Assembly: GCF_027943255.1 (NCBI RefSeq)
Contig: NC_072892.1
Location: 162,628,792 to 162,692,791 of the forward strand
Direction: 5' to 3'
Origin: Anastrepha obliqua
Lineage: Eukaryota > Arthropoda > Insecta > Diptera > Tephritidae
Length of the DNA stretch: 64,000 bases
Shown in pieces: positions 1 to 11,204 of this stretch; position 1 is the stretch's first letter; each line of letters opens with the position of its first letter. The position numbers and the translations under genes are program-made. The notes under the pieces are model-generated. The model had not been told where the DNA came from. It was given only the letters and a program-made list of their open reading frames with translations, and made no database searches.

Positions 1-589
1 TACATACATACTTATATATGTAAATATGTGCTTGCACAATATTTGTAATAAATATGCAGAGCTGTGTCGTCAATAATTTTATTTGATTTCTATGTCAATA
101 AAAGCTTTTATGGCAAGCGAATGAGTTTAAGAAAACAAGTTATTTATTAGTTTTATTTTCAGTTTAGCACTCTATTTATAAATATTTATATATAGCTTAA
201 GATTGGAAACAGGAAATGTGACAAATCAGCGGAAATGGTGCTGACGAATTGCTTAGTAGTTATAAGTCTCTATGTATGCAAAAAACCAGCTGCTTGTAAG
301 GTAATTCTTAAAAGTTATTATTTAAATGAGTTTAATAAACTAACACCGAAACGTGCTGGGCCAAATTAGACAAAAATTAAGTAACTCTAGTAGCTGTTAA
401 AACATTTGATAAGGCAAAGTTCAATAAACTCCAACAGTTGATGCGTCTGTCTTTTGTTAGATAAGACCAATTAGAGGCACTAAGGAAATCTACTTCCATC
501 CGCTCATTTGGTATTTTCATGGCGCAGGAGGGTCAATTATTTTTTTGGCAAAGAAATATGAAAGAATGTATCTCAACTATTGGCAAATA
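1..589. other. AT-rich non-coding DNA
   Basis: I see no gene, RNA gene or recognisable transposon end here. If the fatty-acid elongase ending at 10566 has its upstream exons left of the window, this stretch and all DNA up to 10254 would be intron of that gene; that is an inference. Confidence 0.4.
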
Positions 590-1060
590 CAAGGAGGCGC
601 AAAATTAATCAACCATTTTTTTTTGGAAGAAATTTTTTACTAAATAAAAAAAAAAATTTAGTGAATTTTTAAATTTTATTGTGACCTTTACGCGTGACGT
701 TTGTACACTGCAGCTGTTTAGTTTGCATTTGCAAGTTTCATAGTTTTTGCTAAAATTATAAATCTTCTGATACGGTGATTAATTTAGCGCCACCCGACAC
801 GTGCATAAGTAAGTGGCGCGCACAATTTGTGATTTATCGCTTGCTGTAGCGCCAAAAATGCAAGGTCTTTTAGTTTTTTGTTGCCTCAAATCGGTAGATA
901 CAAGGTGGCGCAAAATTCATCATCCTGTTTTGTTTTTGAATAAATTTTTTACTAAATAAAATAAAACGATTTTGTAAGATGATCTTTATTTTTACCTTCA
1001 CTCGCCCCATTGCTTTTCTGTTTATACACTGCAGCTGTCTCGTTCACAAGCGTGAAATAA
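590..1060. repeat. Two diverged direct copies of a LINE-flank repeat
   Basis: The motif CAAGG(A/T)GGCGCAAAATT occurs near 590 and near 900. Each copy is followed by a T-rich stretch, TTTTTTACTAAATAAA and then TACACTGCAGCTGT about 100-130 bases later. The second copy runs straight into the minus-strand LINE ORF at 1060-1750, so this is probably that element's 3' flank (minus orientation), present twice. Confidence 0.5.
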
Positions 1061-1749
1061 CATTGACGTAAGACACTGTAAGGCTGTTGCAACACGGGGG
1101 TGAGGGACGCGTGTGGTTGCCTACGTTGGGCCTGCTGTGCATTCCACTGTTGTTGTCGCGGCCTGATGGTAGTGGGCGGCCGCGCTACGGGGAGCGGCTG
1201 CGAGTGCAGAGCTTTACAGCATGGAGTTGCCCACTCACGGGTGGGGCGCACGCCGGAACATCTCCGAAAATGGCACCATCCATTGCAAAAATTCCATTTG
1301 ATTGATGCCAGGTTCTGGACTGACACACGGAACGTGCTGTACGCGGGGCCAAGAGCTGCTGGTTTGTCCCCGAACTGAGGTTGGAGCAGGAGGGAAGTGG
1401 ATGAGCTGTGTTGGAGGAGTTGTGTTGCTCCGATAGGCTCCTTACCGTGAAGGTATGGGTTGTGGTGGCTGTAAGTCACCGGCCTATCAGGTGTTGTAGT
1501 AGCCGTTGAGGTATCGGACTGCTGGCGGGAGCAACACGTGGCCACATACCGTGTGGACCACTCCCTATGTGACCTAAGCTCTGAACAGGTCTTAAGGTGG
1601 CTCCACCCGTTGCACTTATTGCACCTAACCGAGGGGGAGTTCGCGTGGAGCAGCAATACGCAGCAAAAGTATTTGGAGCAAGATTGTTGCAAGAAGTAGC
1701 TCCTGTGACGTATGAAGTGGGCTGATATGCGGTTCACTAGACAGGGCAA
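1045..1749 (-). mobile_element. LINE ORF fragment with tandem Cys/His fingers
   Basis: The minus strand holds an open frame of about 230 residues. It contains two similar blocks about 100 residues apart, CNKCNGWSHLKTCSELR and CNGWCHFRRCSGVR, each followed by a (H/T)REW motif. These resemble the degenerate PHD-like fingers that some insect non-LTR retrotransposons carry just before the endonuclease domain. The rest is Ser/Thr/Pro/Gln-rich. No endonuclease or reverse transcriptase follows, so this is a fragment. Calling the blocks PHD-like is inference from Cys/His spacing and the surrounding Trp. Confidence 0.5.
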
Positions 1750-1751
1750 GT

Positions 1752-1829
1752 TTCCTGGGACGGCAGCCCTTGGTCGGGAAGAACCCGAGTCATTCCGGCA
1801 ACGTAGAACTGGCTGTCATGGGAATGTAA
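1752..1829 (-). repeat. Partial copy of hairpin retroposon
   Basis: This stretch matches the head of the complete 126-bp element at 41485-41610 in inverted orientation, with shared GGCAACGTAGAACTGGCTGT and CTTGGTCGGGA-type blocks. The hairpin and CAA tail are missing. Confidence 0.55.
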
Positions 1830-1929
1830 TCTCAATCCTCTGCAGACATCGTCCAGTTTTTCAGGCCATAAGTCTTGACGTCGTCATCAGCAGTGTCAAT
1901 CCAGGTTTTACTTAGGCGACCACTTTTAT

Positions 1930-2200
1930 AAGGCTCATAAAACTTGAAGCCAAGAAGAGACGTAAGTGAAATTGGCTTGGCCACTCCTTACGCATATCAA
2001 ACAACGACATCACCAGAAATGCAATTGAGTGGAACCAGCCGGGCAGTCGCCGCAGAGGAAGACCGTCAAACACATGGAGACGGATGATAGAGATGGAGAT
2101 TGAGAAGACGAATAATGGAACGAAATTAAATTAGTGGCGTCAAATTGGGACCAGTGGAAACCATTTGTGGAGACCTTATGTTCCATATAGGAATAAAAGG
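1930..2200 (+). mobile_element. RTE-like LINE C-terminal remnant
   Basis: With one or two frameshifts, the plus strand encodes ARNAIEWNPAG, RRRGRP and NTWRR-type motifs. This is the familiar C-terminal tail of RTE-like reverse transcriptase proteins (ALEWNPQGKRKRGRP...TWRR). No intact frame remains. Confidence 0.6.
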
Positions 2201-2610
2201 ATTGGGCTAAAAGACCATTGTATTTAAAGCTCTGGAAAGTAAAAAAATAGAAAGGAGAAAAGTAGCAGAAAGAAATAAATAGGATAGAATAGATAGATAC
2301 AGAGATAGCTAAGTCGTGTGAGAAGTTTCCAGATTCTTTGGTAAATGTGAAAATATCCTCCCGTTTGAAAGAACGAATTTTTTTAGTTCTCATGCCATGG
2401 AAACCCAAAATTCGAAGCCTTGCTCTAGAAAATACAGGACACTCTCAGAGAAAGTGCTCAGTGCTATTCGCCTCCTCCAAGCAAGACAGGCACATCGGGT
2501 CCTCAGTGATTCCAATGGTGGCCATATGCTGACTCTATGGGCTGTATCTCGTAACAATATCGACCATCAACCTAATGCCTTTTCTTCCAAGTTTTAGACA
2601 TTACGTTCTT
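2200..2610 (-). mobile_element. 3' end of RNase-H LINE (LINE A), minus copy
   Basis: The minus strand encodes, with breaks, MATIGITEDPMCLSCLEEA, STEHFL and then FKREDIFTFTKESGNFSHD before a stop. The same tail occurs at 6553-7140 (KLEDIYRFAKESGKFSQD) and, diverged, at 56220-56450. The Cys-X2-Cys...His pattern after ITGHN is typical of the tail behind the RNase H domain in I/LOA/R1-group LINEs. Confidence 0.65.
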
Positions 2611-2689
2611 CATTTCTTTTTTTCGTCTTTTATATAGTTTTCTATTGATCTTTTTTGCAACTCGTTCGAGTTCGCCCAGACCTCCTAAG

Positions 2690-2950
2690 ACGCTGAATTT
2701 TGATGTAATAGTCGGCCATTTGGGAGACGTTTAGCTCAGCTAGGCATTCAACGTTGTAAGGCAGGCGATAGTCGATGTGACCCATCCGCACCGGTACAAT
2801 GATGCAGCATCGGATATTTCACCCAAATATGTTAAGTTTCTCTTCATCCACCTTACCCATCTTCCAAGTTTCAGCAGCATAAGTAACGCAAGACCTGATT
2901 ATTGTTTTATAAAGTTTCAGCTTCGTTCGCTTAGAAAGAAATAAGGGACC
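2690..2950 (-). mobile_element. RTE-like reverse transcriptase thumb remnant
   Basis: The minus strand encodes SKRTKLKLYKTIIRS, VTYAAETWKM and DEEKLNIF, followed by a frame break. This matches the thumb of RTE-like reverse transcriptases (LYKTVIRPVLTYGSETW). The intact homologue in this window, at 13332-14590, carries LTLYKTIIRPVLCYAAESW. Confidence 0.65.
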
Positions 2951-3984
2951 TAGAGCCTTGTATAGGGAAAATAAAATAACGCTCCCCGCCTGGAAGCTCG
3001 CACTAACTTCTTGTTTGGAAATTTGGATATTTTGAAAAATATTATCATATTCGAATATGTCGGTCTTCGTCTCTTCCTCTTCCTTATTACAATCCCAGTT
3101 TTACTGAACTTCCTATGATTTTGCTGAGTGATTCCTAAAGGTTTTGAGTTTTCTATTTCAACTATTTTAAGATTGCATACGAAATGCCCCGTCTGTTTCA
3201 AAATGAATACCACATTCTAAAAATAAAAACACCTACAAGTAATAGTACTCCATATGCATACATATCACCAAATGGATCCATAGCGTTACCAGAAATATTT
3301 AGGACCATTTCATTAATCAGAAACCATATGCAAGCACATTGTTGTACCCAGAGAGAACTGAAATAGTTGGCTTAGAGATGGCACTACTGACACGTATCGA
3401 GGTTATGCTTAGTTAGTAGCATCTCTTAGAAGAACACACACCAAGTTTCAGCTAGATCTGCATATTTCTTTGTGTTTGGCATTCGTTTGAATCGCGAAAG
3501 TCGAATGATTCACCTTTTCCATCCCGACAATGCACCAGTTTCGGAAGGTATCAACAAACCAGAACAGCGTTGGACGAAGTGTAAAAGCCTAAAAAAGGAG
3601 ACTATGTTAAAAAAAAAAGAGTTACCATAAAAAATCAGGTTTTTACTTTTGAACGGACTTTTCAAACGACCCTCGTACATATAAAAATTTTCAGAAAAAC
3701 ACTATGCAGAATTTAAAGCAGATGAAATCATCCCTCATACATAGAAGTTCTGTTCCGAGTGCTGATAAGCCTCAGACTACTCATTAGAGAATACTCTACA
3801 GTGATCTGAATGTTTTTGAATTTGGAGATCGTAAAACAAGTGGCCGAACTTAAGCGTCACGAGTTTATCCTAAATGTGTTGAAAAGAAGCAGTTCTTGAC
3901 GCTTCAGCTCTCAAGTGGGAAAATTACTCTACTTTGGGAGGATCAAATGTCAGAGGGCTTGACTTCAATTTGAAGACTGACTTC

Positions 3985-4730
3985 AGCTAACAGATGGGTC
4001 AAAGCTAGACGGCAGGTTGGGCGGAGGTGTATATTCCGAGCATCTGGGTATCTCCCACAGTTTTCGGCTTCCCGACTACTGTAGTGTCTTTCAGGCCGAA
4101 CTGATGGCAATAACGAAAGCCGCGACACTGGTACAGTGTGATGCGTTACCTGGAGATGATAACTACATATTCACTTATAGCCAGGCGGCGATAAAATCCC
4201 TTGCAAAGCAGTCAACAACCTCCAAAGTAGCAATGAAACGCCGCACATCTCTTAACGATATGGCTAAGTCATTTCACCTAATGATAATATGGGTCCCTGG
4301 CTATTGCGACATTGAGGGAAACTGCAGAGCAAATGAACTAGCGAAAATCGGTACCAAATTGACTGTTGAGTACATAGACAATGATATAGGTATATCTTTG
4401 CAAACATGTAAACTACGTATCCGCGAAGAAATTGTAAGAGTAGCGAATGAAAGATGGCGTAATGAAGCCACTTGTAAAACCGCCCGACAGCTGTGGCCGA
4501 CTCTCAATGCTAAACGCACAGAACTTCTACTAAGAAGAGATAAGCACAGTCTTAACACACTGAATTCAGTTATTACGGGGCACTGTCTAATCGGTAGGCA
4601 TGCCCAGAGAATGAGTGATTTCTGCAGAAGTTGCCTAGACGAGGAAGAGACGATCCGGCAACTTCTGTGTCACTCTCCTGCTCTATCCAGACGTAGACTC
4701 GCCATTTTCGATGGACAATCCTTTAATTAA
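3985..4730 (+). mobile_element. RNase H domain and tail of LINE A
   Basis: This open frame begins at LTDGSKLDGRLGGGVY, continues through FQAELMAI, IIWVPGYCDIEGN and ends with ITGHCLIGRHAQRM and a CRSCLDEEE tail. It is an RNase H fold of a non-LTR retrotransposon plus the C-terminal Cys/His tail. The first catalytic Asp (TDGS) and the Glu (QAE) remain. The third acidic residue is replaced (TYSQAA instead of SDSQAA) and the last is Asn (GNCRANELA instead of ADELA), so the enzyme should be inactive. A close relative lies at 9550-9995. There is no reverse transcriptase upstream: 5' truncated. Confidence 0.75.
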
Positions 4731-4735
4731 ATGGA

Positions 4736-6030
4736 AGATCTCTATTCTGTCAAAATTAAGGATCTTAAAAAATTTTTGAAAAATACACATTGGTTTTAGG
4801 AGGGATAAGGGCTAGTTCCCCACGCGACATCACAATGGGCCATGAGCTTGAGTGTGTCCCACAGTGGACAACCGCTTCAACTTAACCTCATCTAGCTAAC
4901 CTGTGAATGAAGAAATTACTATTTAGTGCATTTTTTCAACTCCTCCGTAAATTTGTAGTAAAAAAAGCATTACAAAGGCATGAGTTCCCATTGATGATAT
5001 TGACATTTATTACTGACTTAATTGCCAGCACTCATCTTACCGGCTTTAGAAAAAAAAGCAAACATGCTTTTAAAGGTTAAAATCATGAAGCGCAAAATTC
5101 GATGGATTAGCGTGGCATTGCGTAAGCCAAGTTTTTTCATAGCTCGCTAAATATTGAGATGGAATCTACTACAAGCCAGCCATCAGCCGTGTGGTGGGGG
5201 CCAACAGTAGTGAACTGTGAGCTAGCAACAAAATATTATTTTACTACCAGTTACTTTTTTCAATTTCAATTGTTTTGAAGAAATTTTCACACAAAGCGTA
5301 GCTTTAGCTAATATTGTATTAAATCGCCGAGAACTTTTTTCTCAGTTCTCAGCCATTGAAATCGCATGCTAAGCGTTTAACTTTACTAAAGGGTGACTTC
5401 CTGCAACGGTAATCGCGCGACTGTTTAAGCTGCTTAAACTTTTATTAAACTACTGAATTTCTCACAATTAAAAAATCATTTACTCCAACACGCAAATAAA
5501 TGCCGGGGGCGATTAAGTTGCTATAGTTTTTTGTAAATATTTTCATAAATTTATTCATATGCATATATATTTTTGTAGATATATTTTTCCAAGTATTCGC
5601 ATGCAAATATACTCGTGCCACTTTGTCAGAGCTGATATTAAATAATTGTGTCGTAATGTGATATTAAATAAGAGATAAATTTATTTCCCAGCAGAAATTA
5701 TTACATGCAATTAAAAGAGTTTAGAATTGTATGAGCTAATCGAAGCATGAAAGTTGCATGAGATAAATGGGAAATGAAATGAGAAAAAGTAAATACATCC
5801 CTGACATATTGCACACTGATCGGAAGGGCAATGAATTACGCACAAAAAGCATATTCTGAAATTGTGATAAATTAGCTGGAATAGGAATAAGAATTATGGA
5901 TGGAGGAAGAATTATTCAAAAATTATCAACTAATTCAGAACTTATTAGTGTCTTCGTTGATATCCGCTGAGCAAATCGTTGAATCCCTATGATTTCAAGC
6001 GTTATGTAATGATAGCTTTCCTACAAAGTG
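4736..6030. other. AT-rich DNA without a recognisable gene
   Basis: After the LINE stop there is a short 3' flank, then AT-rich DNA. I see no conserved coding motif on either strand. Confidence 0.4.
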
Positions 6031-6033
6031 CAT

Positions 6034-6215
6034 TAATTGAAGGTGGTGGCACTAGACCCGCAACAAAGTTATGTACGTTTGCTTGTCAAAGCAAAGTATT
6101 GAGAAACTAGAAAAAAATATTATGAATTCGCCTTCATTCTGAGCTGACAGCCACATGGACACGGCGAAAGAAAAAAAAACAACTCAGCTGATTTACCAAC
6201 ACCACCTTTAATAGA
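6034..6215. mobile_element. MITE copy 1, about 182 bp
   Basis: The ends are ATTAATTGAAGGTGGTGG and, inverted at the right end, TCTATTAAAGGTGGTG. The body is shared with 11594-11775 (TCAAAGC(A/C)AAGTATTGAG, CTGAGCTGACAG, GGACACGG(C/A)GAAAG). There is no coding capacity. Terminal inverted repeats with a short conserved body mark it as a non-autonomous DNA element. Confidence 0.7.
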
Positions 6216-6406
6216 TTCACCTTGCTTTCCTTACAATTTTTTGGGAAACCTTTATGACTTGATGTTAAATTCTTAGACGTGGAGTATTACGATTTTATAA
6301 AAAATATATTAGAAAAGAAAAATCGAACTCGTAAATTATCATTACCTTAATAACGTAGCGAAATAGTTTTTCAAAAAGTTACAACTAATGATCAAGACAA
6401 CTTTTT

Positions 6407-6476
6407 CCCACGGCAGTCAGTTTTGCATTACCGAAACAACCCGGATTTATATCCGGTCAATGTTTATGCTGCTACA
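6407..6476 (+). repeat. Deleted copy of hairpin retroposon
   Basis: This shares CACGGCAGTC, TACCGAAACAACCCGGATTT and the tail TTTATGCTGCTACAA with the complete element at 41485-41610. The central hairpin has been lost. Confidence 0.6.
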
Positions 6477-6552
6477 ATGAGCTACAAAATAAAATTTATT
6501 GGCTTCGAGAACTTAAATAATTCCGAATTTTTATGAAATGTGGTATTGACGT

Positions 6553-7140
6553 ATGGCACGGATGATAGAATACCAGATTTCCGATGAATTGGCCAATCGT
6601 GGATCAGCGGTTCCCCCACAAGGGCCAGAGCCAATAAACGGAATCAGTTCCGCAGGAACCATAAATTGTATCAACGATTATGTACGCAATCTAGCGATGG
6701 TTCGGTCTAGAATACTGCAGAACTGCAAAGTGTTTAGTGACAAGTCCGAACAGAAAACTGTCAAACTTTCTGCTAAAACTTGGAAGGAAAGACGTTCGGT
6801 TGATGGTCAGCAATATTACAGGACACAACCCCTGGGGTCAGCACATGACCACCATTGGAACCATTGAGCACCCGATGTGCCTGTCTTGCTTGGAAGAGGC
6901 GGATAGCACTGAGCACTTTCTCTGTGAGTATCCTGCCTTTGCTACGAGTTTTGAGTTCCGATAGCGTGAGAATGAGTAATATTCGTTCCCTAAAACTGGA
7001 GGATATTTACAGATTTGCCAAAGAATCTGGAAAATTCTCACAGGACTAACTACCTCTGTCTCTGTCCCTATTCTTTCCTATCTCTTTCTTAGATAATTTT
7101 ATCCTTTCCCTTTGACTGTCTGCCCTCTTTTCAGTGCTCT
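6553..7140 (+). mobile_element. 3' end of LINE A, plus copy
   Basis: Frameshifted coding remnant. NRKLSNFLLKLGRKDVR, ITGHNPWGQHMTTIG, PMCLSCLEEADSTEHFLC and, in a third frame, SLKLEDIYRFAKESGKFSQD are visible. It is colinear with the inverted copy at 2200-2610 and the relative at 55920-56450. Reading-frame breaks show it is dead. Confidence 0.65.
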
Positions 7141-7209
7141 AAATACAATGGGCTTTTTAGCTTGAGTGTTTTCGGAGCCACCAAATCTCTTGGTGCTCTC
7201 TGGCTCGAC

Positions 7210-7565
7210 CAATTCAAGTTTCAAATTTTTCACCAGGTTACGCCTTCCGAATTCGCTGTGTCGTCAGACCCCATGAATACACGAACACAAGGAAGAGAAG
7301 TTACTTGTTTTTGAAGAGAAGGAGGAGACGAAATCAATAGAAACTATCAAACGCAAGAAATTATACACACGGCGTCATGCGCATAAAAACGCAAAAAAAT
7401 GGATTTGGGGCTTACAATTTGGCAGTGCCCACGCGATACTTCGTTTTCATTAGTTTGTTTAATTTAAATCTCACCAAGCCACTCACTGAATTTTCGCAAA
7501 CACGAAAGTTCTCGTCCTTTTGTTCGTTTGTTTTGTATTGGAAATGGAGCTGACGTCAGACTTGT
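7210..7565. other. Non-coding spacer
   Basis: No supported gene. It lies between the LINE A 3' region and the SINE target duplication. Confidence 0.35.
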
Positions 7566-7577
7566 CAAACGAAAAAT

Positions 7578-7899
7578 TAATTAATTAATTAATAATTGGC
7601 GCGTACACTTCTATTAGGTGTTTGGCCGAGCTCCTCCTCCTATTTGTGGTGTGCGTCTTCATGTTGTTCCACAAATGGAGGGACCTACAGTTTCAAGCCG
7701 ACTCCGAACGGCAGATATTTTTATGACGAGCTTTTTCATGGCAGAAATACACTCGGAGGTTTGCCATTGCCTGACGAGAGGCGACCGCTATTAAAAAAAT
7801 GTTTTTATTAATTTTGCTTTCACCGAGATTCGAACCAACGACCTCTCTGTGAATTCCAAATGGTAATCACGCACCAACCCATTCGGCTACGGCGTCTGC
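7578..7899 (-). mobile_element. tRNA-derived SINE, full length with target duplication
   Basis: Read on the minus strand, the element opens with a tRNA-like head. An A box (TAGCCGAATGG, 7879-7889) and a B box (GGTTCGAATC, 7827-7836) sit about 40 bases apart, as in a Pol III internal promoter. The body contains CAATGGCAAACCTCCGAGTG and GTGGAACAACATGAAGACG, and the 3' end is GCGCCAATTATT with an (AATT)n tail. It is flanked by a 12-bp duplication, CAAACGAAAAAT, at 7566-7577 and 7900-7911, as expected from LINE-type target-primed insertion. Other copies are at 21036-21307 and 10941-11016. Confidence 0.85.
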
Positions 7900-8116
7900 C
7901 AAACGAAAAATAAAGTAACTTTTTTTGAGAAGGCGCCAATTGCAGTACTCAATTCGCCTTGTATAAGAAGAACAAACTTTTGACATAAGCACCCAAGGCG
8001 AATTAATCAGCTGTTCTACTGACATCAATTTCTAAAAATATGCCTTATATGTATATATATATTGAATTGAAAATTCAAAATTACAGTCCAGATGGTGCGC
8101 GGTGAATTCCGTATAG

Positions 8117-9354
8117 CGTCCGGCACTCGAAGTGTAACCAACTTCAGACCACTCGGATGCACGGAAGCACTTTGCCCAGAGTAAACGCGATAAAAGAAAA
8201 TCAGTAATGGATTGCAAACGTAGTAGTGGGATTGCATTATATTTGGCTGGAAAATCACAACCAGCGATTGTTCGTGAGCTCGAGCACCTTAAAGTAAATC
8301 AAGTTTTTGTTAATCGCACCATTACTCGTTACAATGTGTGTGGTAGCATCGCGAAAAGTTATGGAGGTGGTCATTTAGGACTGCAACGTCACGCGAAATG
8401 GTTCAAATAGTGAAGAAGCGACTTGAGCGAAATCCCCGACGAAGTGCCAATTAAATGGCGAAAGAACTGAAAATATCTGACCATAGCATTCGCCAAATAC
8501 TGAAAAATGGGATCAAAGTCAAGCCTTACAAGATCGAAAAGGCGCATGATCTTACACCAAAGCAGCAACAAGTCAGACTTGAGAGAGCAAAGGTGTTGCT
8601 TCGCTTGGCCGAAAGCGGTCAATTTCTGTGTGCCAAACATTGTGTTTTCTGACGAGAAAATTTTTCAAATTGAGTAATTCTTAAACTCCCAAAACGATAG
8701 GGTTTATTTGACCGACCGTTCATACAAGAATTTGAGTCATCGATTGGCCACCAGAAGGCAGCACCCGCCACAGGAAATGGTTTGGGCCATTGTAAACGCA
8801 AATGGGCGCTCTCCAATCGTTTTCGTCGAGCCTGGCGTCAAGGGGAATGCGAAATATTATCGGGAAAGTATTCTGGAGTTTGCTTTGAAGCCGTGGGTAG
8901 ACCCATATATCATATTTCGGTGGCAGATCATCTCACAAAACTCGAGTGAAGCAAGAATGGCTGAAAAATAACGTTTTGAACTTAATAGCGTCCACACAAT
9001 GGCTCTCAAATTCAGACGCAAATCCGATGGTTTATTCTCTTTAGGCGATTTTGGAGAGCAGAATCCGAGCTAAAAGATTCACCAGTCTCGAGGCGCTGAA
9101 AAAAGCCTTTGTCCACGAGTGAGACAAAATACCTGCAAGTCACTTTCGGGCAGCTTGCGATTCGTTTCTGGACCGTCTGAAGGCCATAGTCAAGGCAAAA
9201 GGTGTTCATATCGAGCAAAAGTAAATTGGTTCTTAATTTTGTATTATTTTCACAAATTTTTTACTTTGAATTGAATAAAAGTAATTTTCCAAACTACATT
9301 GATGGCCTTTTTAATTGGTTACACTTTGAGTGGCGGGCCTTGAACAACCCTGTG
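8117..9354 (+). mobile_element. Decayed maT-type mariner (IS630/Tc1/mariner)
   Basis: The ends share an inverted repeat: GGCACTCGAAGTGTAACC near 8122 and, inverted near 9319-9337, CCACTCAAAGTGTAACC. The reading frame starts MDCKRSSGIALYLAGK at 8207. It continues in pieces through an HTH region (MAKELKISDHSIRQILK), RLERAKVLLRL, KNLSHRLATRRQ, SPIVFVEPGVK, LNLIASTQWLSNSDANP and a C-terminal FLDRLKAIVKAKGVHIEQK. These are the landmarks of a mariner-like DDE transposase of roughly 340-350 residues. Several stops and frameshifts make it non-functional. Confidence 0.8.
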
Positions 9355-9529
9355 TTTTTTTTTTTACTTGACAAAGTTTTAATTTGACATTAAATTCGTG
9401 ACAGACGTGACAAGTTTGCCTAATTTTCAAATAAATTTAAAACTTATTTGACAGATTTCAAGCGGCATTTTCAAAAAGATGTTCTTATTTTTAGAGAAAT
9501 TGACAGCTATCAACTATAATATTATATAT

Positions 9530-9997
9530 TTTTTACGGCATATTTTTTACGACATTGAGGGTAACTGCAGAGCCGATAAACTAGCGAGACTCGGCACCAA
9601 GTTGACTGATGGGTACATAGATAATGACATAGGCATACCCTTACAAACATCTAAGCTACTTATCCTTGAAGAAATCGTAAGGAAAGCAAACGAAAGATGG
9701 CGTAATGAAGCCACCTGCAAAATCGCCCATCAACTGTGACCGACTCTCAATGCTAAACGCACAGAATCTTTGCAAAGCCAAAATAAGCATAGTCTTAGCA
9801 CACTGATTTCAGTCATAACGGGACATTGTCTAATAGGTAGGCACGCCCAAAGGATGGGTGTGCAAGCACATGACTTCTGTAGAAGTTGTCTTGATGAGGA
9901 AAAGGAAGAGACAATCTTACACCTTCTGTTCCATTGTCATGCTCTATTCAGACGAAGATTTGCTATTCTAAGCTTCACCTCACATATTCGGATTTAA
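9530..9997 (+). mobile_element. LINE A RNase H tail, second copy
   Basis: It encodes DIEGNCRADKLARLGTKL, NERWRNEATCKIAHQL, one stop, and then ITGHCLIGRHAQRMG and CRSCLDEEKEE. It is homologous to 4290-4690. Here the last RNase H aspartate (RADKLA) is kept, but the frame is broken by a stop near 9737 and a shift near 9770. Confidence 0.7.
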
Positions 9998-10254
9998 CTC
10001 AATAGAAATGCTAAAATTTGATCTTAAAGTTTTATTAAAATCGAGTTTCAATAAACTAATTTTTCGCATGAAACATAACTCCTCCAATCATGGTATAAAT
10101 GTAATCATTTTTTTTTTTTTATTTATTTAAAATATATCTATACTTTCATTTTATATATATTTATATTTAGTAAAAAAATATTTATTTTTATATCTTTTTT
10201 TTTAATCAAATTACTTTCGTTTCTAATAAAAAAATCTTTCTTCGCTCGTTTCAG

Positions 10255-10566
10255 GCCCAATTCGTGCTCTGCATTGTGCATACTACCCGCGCCCTCATCA
10301 GCTCCCAATGCCAATTCTCGAAATTCATCTCATCCCTGCTGCTGCTGAATGCCTCTATTTTCTTCTGCCTCTTCATGAACTTCTACATGGCCAGCTACAA
10401 AAAACTGCAAGACCAAAAAATGAACATTGCCGCCAAGGCGAATGGTGTGACGTCAGCGCAAAATAACTGCGCGTTAGCGTCAAAGAAAATTATGGAAATG
10501 AATAACAACACCATGGATACAATGGATGCGATTGGCTTGTTGGCGTTGAAGGAGAAACTGAACTAG
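10255..10566 (+). CDS. C-terminal exon of a very-long-chain fatty acid elongase (ELOVL/ELO family)
   Basis: A polypyrimidine tract and TTTCAG (to 10254) precede an open exon of 103 codons ending in TAG. It reads AQFVLCIVHTTRALISSQC, then FSKFISSLLLLNASIFFCLF and MNFYMASYKK. This matches the last transmembrane part of ELO proteins: the QFV...H...C.F.K pattern, the LN...FF.LF membrane helix, and a NFY..SY end followed by a variable polar tail. ELO enzymes condense malonyl-CoA with long acyl-CoA in the ER membrane. The HXXHH catalytic box belongs to earlier exons and is not visible in 1-10254, so those exons are either outside the window or very far upstream. The subfamily cannot be assigned. 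Confidence 0.82.
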   Translation, partial: AQFVLCIVHTTRALISSQCQFSKFISSLLLLNASIFFCLFMNFYMASYKKLQDQKMNIAAKANGVTSAQNNCALASKKIMEMNNNTMDTMDAIGLLALKEKLN

Positions 10567-10940
10567 ACGAAATCGAAATGGAAGAAAGCACACTTTAAGT
10601 TGCATCATTGTATATAAATCAACATACAGACATGGGTATATACAATAGACTACCGTTGTATGCAACTGCTTATTGGCCATAAGTAGTAGAAAAGTAAAAT
10701 TCAATTTTTTTTCATACTATAAAAGCAAAAAAGGGTGAATCAAAGTACATAGAAATGAACGATATTATGCTCGTAATTATTAAAAATGTGTCGCGTCCTT
10801 GTGACAGATCATTAGGTGGCAAATATAAAATCTAGCAGTGCTAGTTGAACGTCCTTGCTGCGAAATTCAACTTACTAAACATTTTTAACTATATTTTGAC
10901 TCAAAAAAAAAAAATAAAAAAAAATAAAAAAAAAAATAAA
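10567..10940 (+). other. Probable 3' UTR of the elongase and A-rich tract
   Basis: No coding motif. AT-rich DNA ends in an A-rich run at 10905-10940, where a SINE fragment begins. Confidence 0.35.
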
Positions 10941-11016
10941 TCTCGCGTACACTTCTGTTAGGTGTTTAGCCGCGCTCCTCCTCATATTTGTGGTGTTCGT
11001 CTTGATGTTGTTCCAC
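10941..11016 (-). repeat. SINE fragment (3' part)
   Basis: The sequence GCGTACACTTCTGTTAGGTG followed by ATTTGTGGTGTTCGTCTTGA matches the 3' part of the SINE at 7578-7899 in the same orientation. The tRNA head is missing. An A-rich tract abuts it. Confidence 0.7.
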
Positions 11017-11204
11017 TCAAAGCTGCTGCTTAAATCTTGATAAAAAAAAATCCTTTTAAAAACTTTTCCATTTTTCGCAGCTTTTCCAGCCCCATATTTT
11101 CACATTTTAAAAACTGAAAGATAAAATCAAGTTTATACTTATATATGTACGTATATTTGGATGTATATCTGGATATATGTACATATGTATATCTGATAGC
11201 GACA

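Noticed and set aside
7827..7889. A functional tRNA gene
   Set aside because: A and B boxes are present but no foldable acceptor stem, and the tRNA-like part is fused to a SINE body with a target duplication.
10480..10704. Minus-strand frame over the elongase exon
   Set aside because: Antisense shadow of the exon and 3' UTR.
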